From positions 1 through 60,120 of the forward strand of contig JAJFTT010000066.1 in the NCBI GenBank assembly GCA_021372785.1: a stretch of DNA of 60,120 nucleotides, written 5' to 3'. The position numbers and the translations under genes were made by a program. Shown here piece after piece: positions 43,786-52,543 of the stretch (position 1 is the stretch's first letter; every line of letters starts with the position of its first letter). The stretch comes from Negativicutes bacterium (GTDB taxonomy: Bacteria > Bacillota > JAAYKD01). Under the pieces are notes generated by a model. That model did no database searches. It was given only the letters and a program-made list of their open reading frames with translations, and had not been told where the DNA came from.

Positions 43786-44663
43786 TGCGGCACCCCGCTT
43801 GCAAGGTTATTGTTGGCGGTTACCGTCGGTACCGATTGCACATTGCGCAAAATCATCACTTCATAGAGACTATAGAAATCAGAAATCATTTCGACCTCTG
43901 CCGTCTGATGCATACCGGATGCTTCCTCTGCACAACGGACGACTTTGCCAATCACCAGACCTTCCGGATATATATCGCTTAAGCCGGAAGTGACTACCAA
44001 ATCTCCTTCTTTCACCACCGCATCGGATGAAATAAAAGACATGGTTAAGGTCGGTGTCTGGGCTCCGTTTCCGCTGACAATACCGAGGCAGCCGCTGGAT
44101 TGAATGCGGACTCCAACCGAGGAAAGCTCATCAGTCAGCAGCATCAATTCGGCGGTGGCTTCCGTCACCTGAACAATTTTACCAATCAGACCCGAAGTAG
44201 AAACAGCCACCATATTCTTTGATATTCCATCCTTGCTGCCCAGCCCCAGGATATAGCGGCTGGACCAATTCGAAGCAGGCCAGCCAATGATTTTGGCGAT
44301 TTCGATTTCATATTGTAAATTGGTTTGTTTAAAATCCAACATTTGCTGCAGCCGCTGATTTTCCGCTTCCACTGTCAGCATTCGGGAATAAGCCTGCAGC
44401 AGGAGATCATTTTGTTCTTTCAATTCCGCGTTTTCTTCTTTTAATGTTTGCAGGGAACGCAGCGTATCAACGGATTCTCTCCACCAGTCAAGGATTTCAG
44501 CCGACCATTTTTGCATAGGAGCCAAAACATCACGGGTAACACCCTGAACCGTACTGCTGATACTGCTGGTCCGCACATCAAAAGCTATCATTAAGCAAAG
44601 CAAAATAACGCCTGCAATGATCCATAAAGTGAAACGATCCTTTTTTGGCGTTTGATTTTGCAT
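43782..44663 (-). CDS. mreC: Rod-shape protein MreC (293 aa)
   Basis: The ATG at 44663 is six bases after GGGAGG. A membrane segment at about residues 12-31 is followed by a coiled coil (about 60-100, LQTLKEENAELKEQNDLL) and a beta domain with SSRYILGLGSKDGISKNM and GLIGKIVQVTEATAELMLLTD. MreC forms filaments in the periplasm or wall space and activates PBP2. The row radC-mreC skips the mreB gene that usually lies in between. Confidence 0.94.
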   Translation of the reverse strand: MQNQTPKKDRFTLWIIAGVILLCLMIAFDVRTSSISSTVQGVTRDVLAPMQKWSAEILDWWRESVDTLRSLQTLKEENAELKEQNDLLLQAYSRMLTVEAENQRLQQMLDFKQTNLQYEIEIAKIIGWPASNWSSRYILGLGSKDGISKNMVAVSTSGLIGKIVQVTEATAELMLLTDELSSVGVRIQSSGCLGIVSGNGAQTPTLTMSFISSDAVVKEGDLVVTSGLSDIYPEGLVIGKVVRCAEEASGMHQTAEVEMISDFYSLYEVMILRNVQSVPTVTANNNLASGVPQ

Positions 44664-44723
44664 ACTGAAGCCTCCCTCAGAAAAACCTGTCTCTTCCAAC
44701 GGAACGAATTGACCGCAAGAAAA

Positions 44724-45416
44724 TTAAAAATTCTTGCAATCGCGCAGACTAAGCCATTTTCCATGTCCGATCACCAAGTGATCCAGCAAGGGAATCCCCA
44801 TCACTTTACCCGCTTCTACCAGGTTTTGCGTCACTTTCATGTCTTCCGCACTGGGAGTCGGGTCGCCGCTGGGATGGTTATGGGCAACGATAATTCCGGC
44901 TGCGGCATGCTGCAGCGCCGATTTAAAAACTTCACGCGGATGCACTACCGTGGAATTGAGCGTACCGATAAAGACGACATCCTGATGAATCAGCTGATTC
45001 TTGCTGTTCAAGGAAAGCACCAGGAATTTCTCCTGATTCTCCTGCCGCAGCAAAGGCATTAAAAAAGCAGCAACCTCGTCAGGACATGTCAGGATGAGCT
45101 GGTCTTGCGGTGCTGCTATCCGCAAGGCAATCTCCAGCAAAGCGGCCAATTCGGCTGCTTTTGCCTTACCCAGTCCCTTTTCCTGATATAATTGTTGATA
45201 CTCCAAGCCAACCAACCCACGCAGGCCGCCATATGTCTGCAAGAGCCTTGCTGCTAAGGTCATGACATCAGTTCCTTTATAGCCGGTACGCAGCAAAATA
45301 GCCAGGAGTTCTTCATCGCGAAGTCTCTTCACTCCCTCTGCCTGCAGCCGCTCGCGCGGCTTGCTTTCCTGCGGTAAAAGATGAAAATAATTCTTGTTTT
45401 CACCGTTCTCATCCAT
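44724..45416 (-). CDS. radC: RadC family JAB/MPN domain protein (230 aa)
   Basis: An N-terminal helix-hairpin-helix region (RDEELLAILLRTGYKG and LGKAKAAELAALLEI) is followed by a JAMM metalloprotease-like domain with HNHPSGDPTPSAED. The original claim that RadC repairs DNA is doubtful. It is expressed in competence in some species. Position between maf and mreC is standard in Bacillota. Confidence 0.93.
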   Translation of the reverse strand: MDENGENKNYFHLLPQESKPRERLQAEGVKRLRDEELLAILLRTGYKGTDVMTLAARLLQTYGGLRGLVGLEYQQLYQEKGLGKAKAAELAALLEIALRIAAPQDQLILTCPDEVAAFLMPLLRQENQEKFLVLSLNSKNQLIHQDVVFIGTLNSTVVHPREVFKSALQHAAAGIIVAHNHPSGDPTPSAEDMKVTQNLVEAGKVMGIPLLDHLVIGHGKWLSLRDCKNF

Positions 45417-45441
45417 TGGGTATCACCTATGTCTGCTTTCT

Positions 45442-46008
45442 TTAAGATTGCACCAATTCAATCAAGCGGCACAAACGATAAAGAGGCAGTCCCACTACAT
45501 TATTGTAACAGCCGTCAATTTTCTCGATGAACATGGCTGCTGTTCCCTGAATTGCGTAAGCGCCGGCTTTCCCCATCGGTTCGTCGCTGGCTGCATACTG
45601 CCGGAGCAGCGCCTCCGAAGGATCTCCCATCGTAACATTTGTGATTTCTACTGCCTCCGCCTGTTTACCGGTCAAGGTATCCCGTACAACGATGCCGGTC
45701 ATGACCTGATGCGTTTTGCCTGCCAATTGGTGCAGCATGCGCAAAGCATCATCATGATCGATCGGTTTGCCTAGACATTGGCCATTCAAAACAACAAGCG
45801 TATCCGCTCCAATCACAACAGCATCCGGATGCCGCTGCGCTGTATCGGCAACTTTTTGCCGTGCCAGACACAGTACCGTCTGTTCCGGCGATAACCCAGC
45901 CGGAACCAGCTCCTCAAGATTGCTGGGATCGGCTTGAAAAGGCAGCTGAATTTGTTGCAGCAACTCTTTTCGGCGCGGAGAGTTGCTGGCTAAGATGAAA
46001 GCTTTCAT
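45442..46008 (-). CDS. maf: Maf nucleotide pyrophosphatase (188 aa)
   Basis: The N-terminal ASNSPRRKELL and the acidic VIGADTLVVLNGQCLGKP region are the family motifs. TGIVVRDTLTG, DEPMGKAGAYAIQG and GCYNNVVGLPL are intact. It hydrolyses dTTP, UTP or modified nucleotides, keeping them from nucleic acids. The DUF4321 gene precedes it and radC follows. Confidence 0.95.
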   Translation of the reverse strand: MKAFILASNSPRRKELLQQIQLPFQADPSNLEELVPAGLSPEQTVLCLARQKVADTAQRHPDAVVIGADTLVVLNGQCLGKPIDHDDALRMLHQLAGKTHQVMTGIVVRDTLTGKQAEAVEITNVTMGDPSEALLRQYAASDEPMGKAGAYAIQGTAAMFIEKIDGCYNNVVGLPLYRLCRLIELVQS

Positions 46009-46019
46009 CAGCCTACTCC

Positions 46020-46283
46020 CTATTTATCCAATAATCTGAAAATGAGTATAGAAATCAAGAGTCCGATCAAAGAACCCAGATTGAAGCGAATCATAAATTG
46101 CAAACTCAGATCAAGCAAAGCACTCGTTAAAATAAATGGCTCCACATTGCCGATTTCCAGGCCGAGGCGTGCCAGCGGCAGCCAATTTCCGATGAAGTCG
46201 CCCAGTAAACCACCAATCAGCAAACCAAGGAAAATCGCTAAAACCAACCACCAGCGTGAGATCCTGCGTTTTGATCTGAACAT
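46020..46283 (-). CDS. DUF4321 membrane protein (87 aa)
   Basis: The ATG at 46283 lies after AGGGGGAGC. Two membrane segments (about 11-33 with LVLAIFLGLLIGGLLGD, and about 63-83) frame the GNVEPFILTSALLDLSLQFMI stretch that defines DUF4321. It is known only as a small protein near maf/radC/mreB in clostridia. Its role is unknown. Confidence 0.85.
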   Translation of the reverse strand: MFRSKRRISRWWLVLAIFLGLLIGGLLGDFIGNWLPLARLGLEIGNVEPFILTSALLDLSLQFMIRFNLGSLIGLLISILIFRLLDK

Positions 46284-46541
46284 AAAGCTCCCCCTAATCA
46301 CTTCGTTCTGCTGTTTCAGTGGATTCTGATAAAAAACCACATACTAACGAATACACTGATGCAAAGGATGTATTTCATTTTATCATTAAACCGTCCCTTT
46401 TACAACCGCTTTCCTCTTGGAGATATGAACTTTTTTCGTCTTTCTTTTGACAGCTATGCAGGATTTCACTGCATTTTGAGCGAATGTAGTGTGAATCGTA
46501 TACAAATGAAGTATACAAAAGTGAAGGAGGGTTCGCTTCTG

Positions 46542-48590
46542 ATGGATCAAATGACAATTCAAGATGTCTTATCCGTGAAATATCTGAGCGGGTTACCCAA
46601 ATGGTCCGATGACGGAAAATGGCTGCTCTACAAATGGAATGATGGCGGAGTCCATGATCTTTGGCTGATCAATCCGCAAGCAAAACAGCCGGCTGTACAG
46701 CTGACCCATGCCAAATCCGGTGTTGCCGATTTTTCATGGCGTCCCCACCGCCATGAACTTGCTTATGTCATGGACGGCTCGCTCTATCGGATGCAGATCG
46801 ATCAGCCGTCTGCAGCACAGCAGCTGACCTGGCAAGGCGGTATCATGGGGTGTCTTGCCTTCAGCCCCGACGGCGAATGGCTGGCTTTTACCGATGCAAA
46901 GACGCTGATGTTCTTGCAGGTAGATACCGGTTTACGCAAAGACATCAAACCACTGGGCGATGTCTTTGCTGGCCGTTTCAGCCAAACAGTGCATCATGAT
47001 TCTTTCTGTTGGAACCCCGACGGCAGTATGTTTCTCTATACCTGGGTAGATTCCGTTAAAAAGCCGTGGCTGGCGATCTGTACTCTGGAAGACGGCAATG
47101 TCTGGCGTTCTGCCGGACACAGTAAAATGATCAGTTCCGGTGAATGGCTGACCAATGACAGCTTTATTTTCCTGCTGAGCGGTGCTTTCGGCGCTGAATA
47201 TTGCTCTTATCATGTGACGATACCGGCCCGGGAAACCTGGAAAAACTATACTCCGCTTGGCATCGTTTCACGTTTTACGCCTCAAATCGAAGTAATTACC
47301 AGTCATCAGGATCTGGAGCGCAGCTGTAATTTTCAATATATGACAGCAGTTCGACCCGGCGGTCAGGATTTGCTGCTGGGTTTGGAACTGGACGGTTATC
47401 TGCATCATTATCTCTACTCCCTCACCGGCAAAACTTTGACTCAGCTGACGTTCGGGCATTGTGAAGATTTCGGCCAAGCGGGGGATCGGGCCGATTGGTC
47501 ACCTGACGGCAGGTACTTCCTGTATGCCAGCAACCGCAGCCAGCGGATCGAACGACAAATCTGGTGCTACGATACCCTCACCGGCAGCGAACAGCAATTG
47601 ACGCATCTGGCGGTCAGCAATCTTGCACCGGTTTTTGCCCCCGATGGTCAATCCTTTGTCTATACGCACTGTGATAAGCGCCGCAATGGCGATTTGTGGC
47701 TTTATGATTTTGCGAGCGGTCAAAGCCGGCAATTGACCCATTCGATGCCGGCAGGTTTGGCCGAGAAAATGGTGGAAAGCGAAACGATTCAATATACCGG
47801 TGCGGAGGGATGGCTGCTCGATGCCTTCCTCTTTAAACCGATCGATTTTGATGCGCGGAAGAAATACCCCGCCATCGTCTGGGTGCATGGCGGTCCCATG
47901 CGTCAGATGCGGGGAAGTTGGCATCCGTCGGCGACCTATGCCCATTTTTACGCTTTCAATCAGTATTTAGCCAATCAGGGTTACGTTGTTCTCTCTCCCA
48001 ATTTCAGAGGCGGCATCGGTTACGGACGTGATTTCCGACACGGGCTCTGGCAAAAGAAAGGCATCGATGATACGATCGATATCGTCAACGGCGGACGCTA
48101 CCTGCAGCAGCTTGATTTCGTCGATGCCGCCAAGGTTGCTGTTTATGGTTTGAGTTACGGCGGCTATATGACTCTGCATGCGCTGACTCAATATCCCGAT
48201 GTTTTTGCCTGCGGAATCAATCTGGCCGGTTTATGGGACATTGCTCAATGGGGTCGCTGGATGCGGGCGGAATACGGCAATTATGACGGCGATTCCTATT
48301 TTTTGGGTGATATGGAATTGCATCCGGAACTATGGGCACTCGGCTCGCCCTGCACCTACAAAAACAACCTCAGCAAACCCCTGCTCAGTCTGCAAGGTAC
48401 GGCTGATTTAAATGTTGATATCACCCAACAGGATAAATTGGTCCGCGACTGTGTTGCCCTGGGACGCGGTGAGGCTTTCCAGGCCATTTATTATCCCGGT
48501 GAAAGCCATACCTTCCGTTACCGCAAGACTTGGCTGGATGCCTTGCCGCGGATGATGAAGTTTTTCGAACAAAACTTAAAGAATAAATAA
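46542..48590 (+). CDS. S9 family peptidase (dipeptidyl aminopeptidase/acylaminoacyl peptidase type, 682 aa)
   Basis: The ATG at 46542 follows AAGGAGG by 11 bases. The longer frame upstream from 46359 has no site. Residues 1-420 are a beta-propeller with TolB-like WSPDGRYFLYASNR and FAPDGQSFVYTH blades. The C-terminal hydrolase has WVHGGP, the nucleophile in GLSYGGYMTLH, an Asp in GTADLNVD and a His in GESHTF. It removes small peptides or acyl-aminoacids from N-termini. The nearest upstream gene is on the other strand. Confidence 0.9.
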   Translation: MDQMTIQDVLSVKYLSGLPKWSDDGKWLLYKWNDGGVHDLWLINPQAKQPAVQLTHAKSGVADFSWRPHRHELAYVMDGSLYRMQIDQPSAAQQLTWQGGIMGCLAFSPDGEWLAFTDAKTLMFLQVDTGLRKDIKPLGDVFAGRFSQTVHHDSFCWNPDGSMFLYTWVDSVKKPWLAICTLEDGNVWRSAGHSKMISSGEWLTNDSFIFLLSGAFGAEYCSYHVTIPARETWKNYTPLGIVSRFTPQIEVITSHQDLERSCNFQYMTAVRPGGQDLLLGLELDGYLHHYLYSLTGKTLTQLTFGHCEDFGQAGDRADWSPDGRYFLYASNRSQRIERQIWCYDTLTGSEQQLTHLAVSNLAPVFAPDGQSFVYTHCDKRRNGDLWLYDFASGQSRQLTHSMPAGLAEKMVESETIQYTGAEGWLLDAFLFKPIDFDARKKYPAIVWVHGGPMRQMRGSWHPSATYAHFYAFNQYLANQGYVVLSPNFRGGIGYGRDFRHGLWQKKGIDDTIDIVNGGRYLQQLDFVDAAKVAVYGLSYGGYMTLHALTQYPDVFACGINLAGLWDIAQWGRWMRAEYGNYDGDSYFLGDMELHPELWALGSPCTYKNNLSKPLLSLQGTADLNVDITQQDKLVRDCVALGRGEAFQAIYYPGESHTFRYRKTWLDALPRMMKFFEQNLKNK

Positions 48591-49207
48591 AAAGGATGTC
48601 ACACAGCCGATCAGCATTGCGGATATCTGAGCGGTGACCTCCGGGCGGAGCGCCTCTGTAAATCAGATCATTGTCTTGATCTGATTTACAGAGGCGATGA
48701 CTTTGCTTCTGCGACCAACCGCCAAAACGTCGCGGCAACAGATTACGCAAACTAAAAAGCGTCTCAACCCGCTGCCGGTTTTTGGCTGCGCAGCGGCGCA
48801 GCCGGCAAGCCATGGTTAAGGACGTTTCGCTTCATTCCCAGAGATTGGTTCACCGCAGAGGATCCGGCAGCTGAGCTCGGAAGAAGTCATCCTGCCAAGC
48901 AAAAGCCTTGTCTGCCAGGTTTCCACTCAGGAAGCAAGCAATATCGGGCGTCTGCCGGTCATACGGAACAGATCAGCAATACCCGATGGCTGACTTTCGA
49001 TCCATTGTTCCAGCTGCTCGGCACCCGGCGGTACCTATACCTATTATCCTATCACGATTCGCCAACGTGCTGACTGGCAGAATTATACCGATCCTGGACT
49101 TGGTTGCCGCTTTTCACCGAAACCGGCAGGCATCCTGCGGCAGCTAAACAAAGAAAAAAGCTGCAATTTTCCGCGCATGGCCGCTTTTTCACGCGACAGC
49201 TGCCAGA
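48591..49207. other. Non-coding or degenerate stretch with a 20-base inverted repeat
   Basis: A perfect hairpin with 20-base arms at 48651-48670 and 48677-48696 and a 6-base loop lies 60 bases after the S9 stop. It has no T-run. The remainder (48700-49200) shows only short frames on both strands that make no recognisable protein. It may be a decayed gene or insertion sequence remnant. Confidence 0.5.
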
Positions 49208-49759
49208 CTAGACCAGGGTTGTTCCCAACAGCCGCAAAGACGCCAGCAAAGCCTGATTCTCAGCCACTTCGCCTGCATCATAGGCTGAAATATTCTTGGT
49301 AAAGAGATGGCACCAATGCAGATACTCGCAGATGCAGGTGATTTGGCCGCTGATCAGCCGATACTCCGGATCATCCAGGGCGGCGCCGCCGACTGTCACC
49401 AGACCGACCTTTTTGGGGCCGCCGATTCTGAAAGCGCTGTTGCGGCAGTAAAATTTATCGATCACTGTCTTCAATTGGGCCGTCAACCCCCAATAATAGA
49501 CCGGGCTGCCCAAAAGCAGCAGATCAGCTTCCGTAACTTTTTGCATGATTTGATTGGTTTCATCGGGCATTACGCAAATGCCGCCGTTCGTTTTACAGAT
49601 ATTGCAGGCAATACAACCTTTGATATTCCATTGGGTTACATTGCAGAATTCGATTTCAGTTTGAGCTGATTTCTCAAGGATCCCCTGCTGAACTGCCTTT
49701 AAAGCTGCAGCCGTATTGCCGTTGTGCCGTGGACTGCCATTTAGAATCAGGACTTTCAT
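49208..49759 (-). CDS. Flavodoxin-like NAD(P)H-dependent FMN reductase (183 aa)
   Basis: The ATG at 49759 is eight bases after GGAGG. VLILNGSPRHNGNTAAALK binds the FMN phosphate. LLLLGSPVYYWGLTAQLKT and the C-x-x-C pair in KGCIACNICKT are typical of iron-sulfur or flavin reductases of this family. It reduces flavin or quinone-like substrates with NAD(P)H. The true substrate is unknown. Confidence 0.88.
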   Translation of the reverse strand: MKVLILNGSPRHNGNTAAALKAVQQGILEKSAQTEIEFCNVTQWNIKGCIACNICKTNGGICVMPDETNQIMQKVTEADLLLLGSPVYYWGLTAQLKTVIDKFYCRNSAFRIGGPKKVGLVTVGGAALDDPEYRLISGQITCICEYLHWCHLFTKNISAYDAGEVAENQALLASLRLLGTTLV

Positions 49760-49810
49760 CAACATTACCTCCTCAATCCGGCCTCAAATCACAAGCATCC
49801 CTTGAATCTC

Positions 49811-49839
49811 TCACACTCTTTGCCGGAGTGTGATTTTTT
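49811..49839. terminator. Hairpin with T-run between flavodoxin-like and DUF6935-like genes
   Basis: TCACACTC (49811-49818) pairs with GAGTGTGA (49826-49833), followed by six T's on the + strand. The flanking genes are both on the minus strand, so the T-run faces the wrong way for the DUF6935-like gene. Confidence 0.45.
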
Positions 49840-49883
49840 ACAGCAAACTGCCGGTGGGATCAAGGCAAAGCCAGGTACCTGCC

Positions 49884-50369
49884 TTAATCCCATCCTTCAA
49901 AATCGTTTGGATCTTTTACGTCCAACAGTAAGTTCGAATAATCCCAAATGAAGTATTTCCCGCCTTTTCTGCGAACGATCACCACTCTGTCACTGCCCGA
50001 ACTTTCATTTCTGACATAGAGCTTCTGCATCCCTTCGCTTGTCGGCGGAGATCGGTCGATTTGAATGTCTAAGGTCAGCGGTTTGATCAGTTGATAATGG
50101 TTGTTTGCCGTGGCTCCGATGAAGTAGGACTTGGCTATATACGCTCTGGTTTTATTGGCATTCTTTAAGTAGATGATTTCCCGTTTTTTTAAGGGGTTAT
50201 CTCCTTTGAGCAAATTCATCATTTTAACCGATTCCTCAGGGTTCCCTTCAAAGCTGAGATAAGCAAGCAGGAATAATGCGACCGTATGTAAAGGTGATTC
50301 CATCATCTCCGATGCCAGAGTCTCAAACTCCCGATAGTCTTTCGGTAAATCCTGAAAAACAATATTCAT
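49884..50369 (-). CDS. DUF6935-like protein (161 aa)
   Basis: A small soluble protein with the conserved block PLHTVALFLLAYLSFEGNPEE and GGKYFIWDYSNLLLDVKD. I associate this type with clostridial DUF6935 and with SPFH/zinc-ribbon partner genes. The ATG follows AGGAAAGAGAAGG. It lies 200 bases downstream of the SPFH gene on the same strand. Function is unknown. Confidence 0.6.
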   Translation of the reverse strand: MNIVFQDLPKDYREFETLASEMMESPLHTVALFLLAYLSFEGNPEESVKMMNLLKGDNPLKKREIIYLKNANKTRAYIAKSYFIGATANNHYQLIKPLTLDIQIDRSPPTSEGMQKLYVRNESSGSDRVVIVRRKGGKYFIWDYSNLLLDVKDPNDFEGWD

Positions 50370-50572
50370 AAAGCTTACCTTCTCTTTCCTCTTTGTAACC
50401 CTCTTTTCCCGCAGCGTACAATCAAAGCAAAAACTGCAGCGGCGGCGGCTGTTTTTGCTGAATCTGTCCGCTTATCGTATCAATTTTGCATTCCGGCTGG
50501 CAAAGGTGCTGCCAATTTCAGATCAGAGCTGTGACGCAGCCTGCCATCCTGTTCCCTGCGCTTTTGGTTCGA

Positions 50573-51757
50573 TTATCGTTTCTTGCCGCATTGCGGACAG
50601 AATTTTGCGTTCTTTTCACTCAGCTGAAATTGATAGCCGCACTGGCTGCAATGAGAGGGAACGCCGGGTCTTGCCGCGCCGCAGACAGAACAAAAGTTCC
50701 CGCCGGCAGTAGCTCCGCAGCTGCATTTCCAAGATTCTGTTGGCTCTACGGCAGCGGTACCGTTCTGTTGCATATTCTGATTGGCCGCCGCCGCCATAAA
50801 GCCGCCGGCTGTCTGATTCCCCATGTGAATCCCCATAAAACCAGACATACTGCCGGCAGGGTTGGCTCCGGCAGCCTCCAATCCTCTGGCAATGGAGCCT
50901 TGTATATAACCTTCCCGCACATTGGCATCGCTCAGCATGGCGCCTTGGTTACGCATATTGATCAGTTTGGCTGATTCTTCATCATAAGAAATACTGGCGA
51001 TGCCAACCGATTGAATATCAAACCCGCGTTTGGTTCTCCAATCGATATCCAGAATATTTGCCATATAATTACTCAGTTCGACACTCTTGGAAGGAGCATA
51101 GGAGATGCGGATACCATCCACCGACATTTGATTGATTGCGGCTTGCAGCGCCGACATGAATTCGGAGAAGTACTGTTCGTTGATCTCTTCGATTTCCACC
51201 GTGCTTTTATTATGCGGCAGCGCTTCTGTATAAAACAAGATGGGATCGGTTATTTTAATCGAATAGGTCCCGTGAGCCCGTAAAAACAGTTCCGCGTTGT
51301 AGAAATTATCGAAATAGCCGATGGGGTTGCGTGTACCGAATTTAATGCCTTTGATTTCTTGTGTATTGATATAAACCACTTTTTGTTTTCCGGAAGGCAT
51401 GCCGCCGAATTTCACACGTTTCCAGGTATCCTGGAGAACATCGGCAAAATCGCCGGCGAATAAAGAAGGATTGCCGACATTGCTGACGGTATAGTACCCT
51501 TCTTCCGCAGTAAAATCTACGATACCGCCGCCATCCAGCAAAATCATAAATTGATTGGGATAAACATGGATAACCGAACCGTCATTAATGGTTCCTTCTG
51601 TCGCATTTCGGTTTAAATTTCTTTTATCACCGCGACGTGCCGTCACGCCGCTGGTCATCACGGTAGTATCACTCATGGCATCCGGCTCGATCACTTCAAG
51701 CCACTGATCGGAAATTGCACTGCCCGCAACCGAAATTGCTGCTCGAATCAAACCCAT
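50573..51757 (-). CDS. SPFH domain protein with C-terminal zinc ribbons (394 aa)
   Basis: The N-terminal band-7/SPFH-like region (about 30-280) resembles the virion-core/YdjI type of SPFH protein (NDGSVIHVYPNQFMILLDGGGIVDF). A Gly/Ala/Gln-rich linker follows. Two zinc ribbons end the protein: CSCGATAGGNFCSVCG and CSQCGYQFQ...CPQCG. YdjI-like proteins form membrane-associated assemblies with toxin-like partners. It may act in membrane organisation or stress, which is inference. A downstream DUF6935-like gene fits known pairs. Confidence 0.8.
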   Translation of the reverse strand: MGLIRAAISVAGSAISDQWLEVIEPDAMSDTTVMTSGVTARRGDKRNLNRNATEGTINDGSVIHVYPNQFMILLDGGGIVDFTAEEGYYTVSNVGNPSLFAGDFADVLQDTWKRVKFGGMPSGKQKVVYINTQEIKGIKFGTRNPIGYFDNFYNAELFLRAHGTYSIKITDPILFYTEALPHNKSTVEIEEINEQYFSEFMSALQAAINQMSVDGIRISYAPSKSVELSNYMANILDIDWRTKRGFDIQSVGIASISYDEESAKLINMRNQGAMLSDANVREGYIQGSIARGLEAAGANPAGSMSGFMGIHMGNQTAGGFMAAAANQNMQQNGTAAVEPTESWKCSCGATAGGNFCSVCGAARPGVPSHCSQCGYQFQLSEKNAKFCPQCGKKR

Positions 51758-51908
51758 TTTAATTCCTCCTATTTCAATTGATTCTTCGGAATAAACGATC
51801 CATGCAGCTCATTTCAACTCAGCCGCATTGGATAGGTCTTTTTTGATTCTCTTATTACTTGCTTAATTCCTTTCTCTTATTTCTGACAGTCTCGTAATTT
51901 TACCTTTT

Positions 51909-51951
51909 TTTACAAAAAGAAGCCGCATCCGCTGCAGCTTCTTTTTGTAAA
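51909..51951. terminator. Bidirectional terminator
   Basis: TTTACAAAAAGAAGC and GCTTCTTTTTGTAAA are perfect 15-base arms around a 13-base loop. It lies 13 bases after the cupin stop (minus strand) and separates cupin from the SPFH gene. Confidence 0.75.
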
Positions 51952-51964
51952 GTCAGTCAAAAAA

Positions 51965-52321
51965 TTATTTCTTTACCGAATAAATCACGATTGCCAGGAG
52001 AACCAGGTCTTCGTTGCTATCGTTTAAAACATAATGGCTGTCGCCGTCACGGCAAAGCGCGAAGTCGCCCGCCTCCACCCGACACTCTTTCCCGTTGTCA
52101 AGATAATAACCTTGGCCGGCCAGAATATAATAGGCCTCCCAATCCCCTTCATGGGTATGATGGCCAACAGAATCCCCCGGCTTTAACGTCATCACATTGA
52201 ACAAGCGACCGGTTCCGGCAAAATCCTGTTCCTCCATTAGTTGACGCATGGCGATGGCTCCCTTGCCGCCTTTCACGCTTTGTTTTACCACGAGAGTGGC
52301 TTCCTTTGGCTTAACGATCAT
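51965..52321 (-). CDS. Cupin domain protein (118 aa)
   Basis: One cupin_2 barrel. The first motif is GDSVGHHTHEGDWEAYYILAG, with His, His and Glu as metal ligands, and the second GDFALCRDGDSHYVLN with a His. The family stores or senses small molecules or acts as isomerase or dioxygenase. The substrate is unknown. The GGGGAAGAT before the ATG is a usable site. Confidence 0.85.
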   Translation of the reverse strand: MIVKPKEATLVVKQSVKGGKGAIAMRQLMEEQDFAGTGRLFNVMTLKPGDSVGHHTHEGDWEAYYILAGQGYYLDNGKECRVEAGDFALCRDGDSHYVLNDSNEDLVLLAIVIYSVKK

Positions 52322-52543
52322 TCTAAATCTTCCCCTTCCGTTCTCTTAAAAAAATAAAACGCAGGAAATCCCTTACTATTACCCAAAAGAAAAATTCGCT
52401 GCGCGAGGGGTGAGTTCCTGCAAACAGCCGGCGGCATAACAATTTGAGCACACCCCGCGGAATGTTCAGAAAACCAGTAAGCAACCGTATGTCGCGGCTC
52501 GTTTTTTGAACCGCCGCATCCCGTTGTCAGCGGTTTGCCGGGA

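Noticed and set aside
48421-48813. A 130-aa minus-strand frame as a gene
   Set aside because: It overlaps the end of the S9 peptidase gene antisense and is composed of low-complexity basic residues with no start site.
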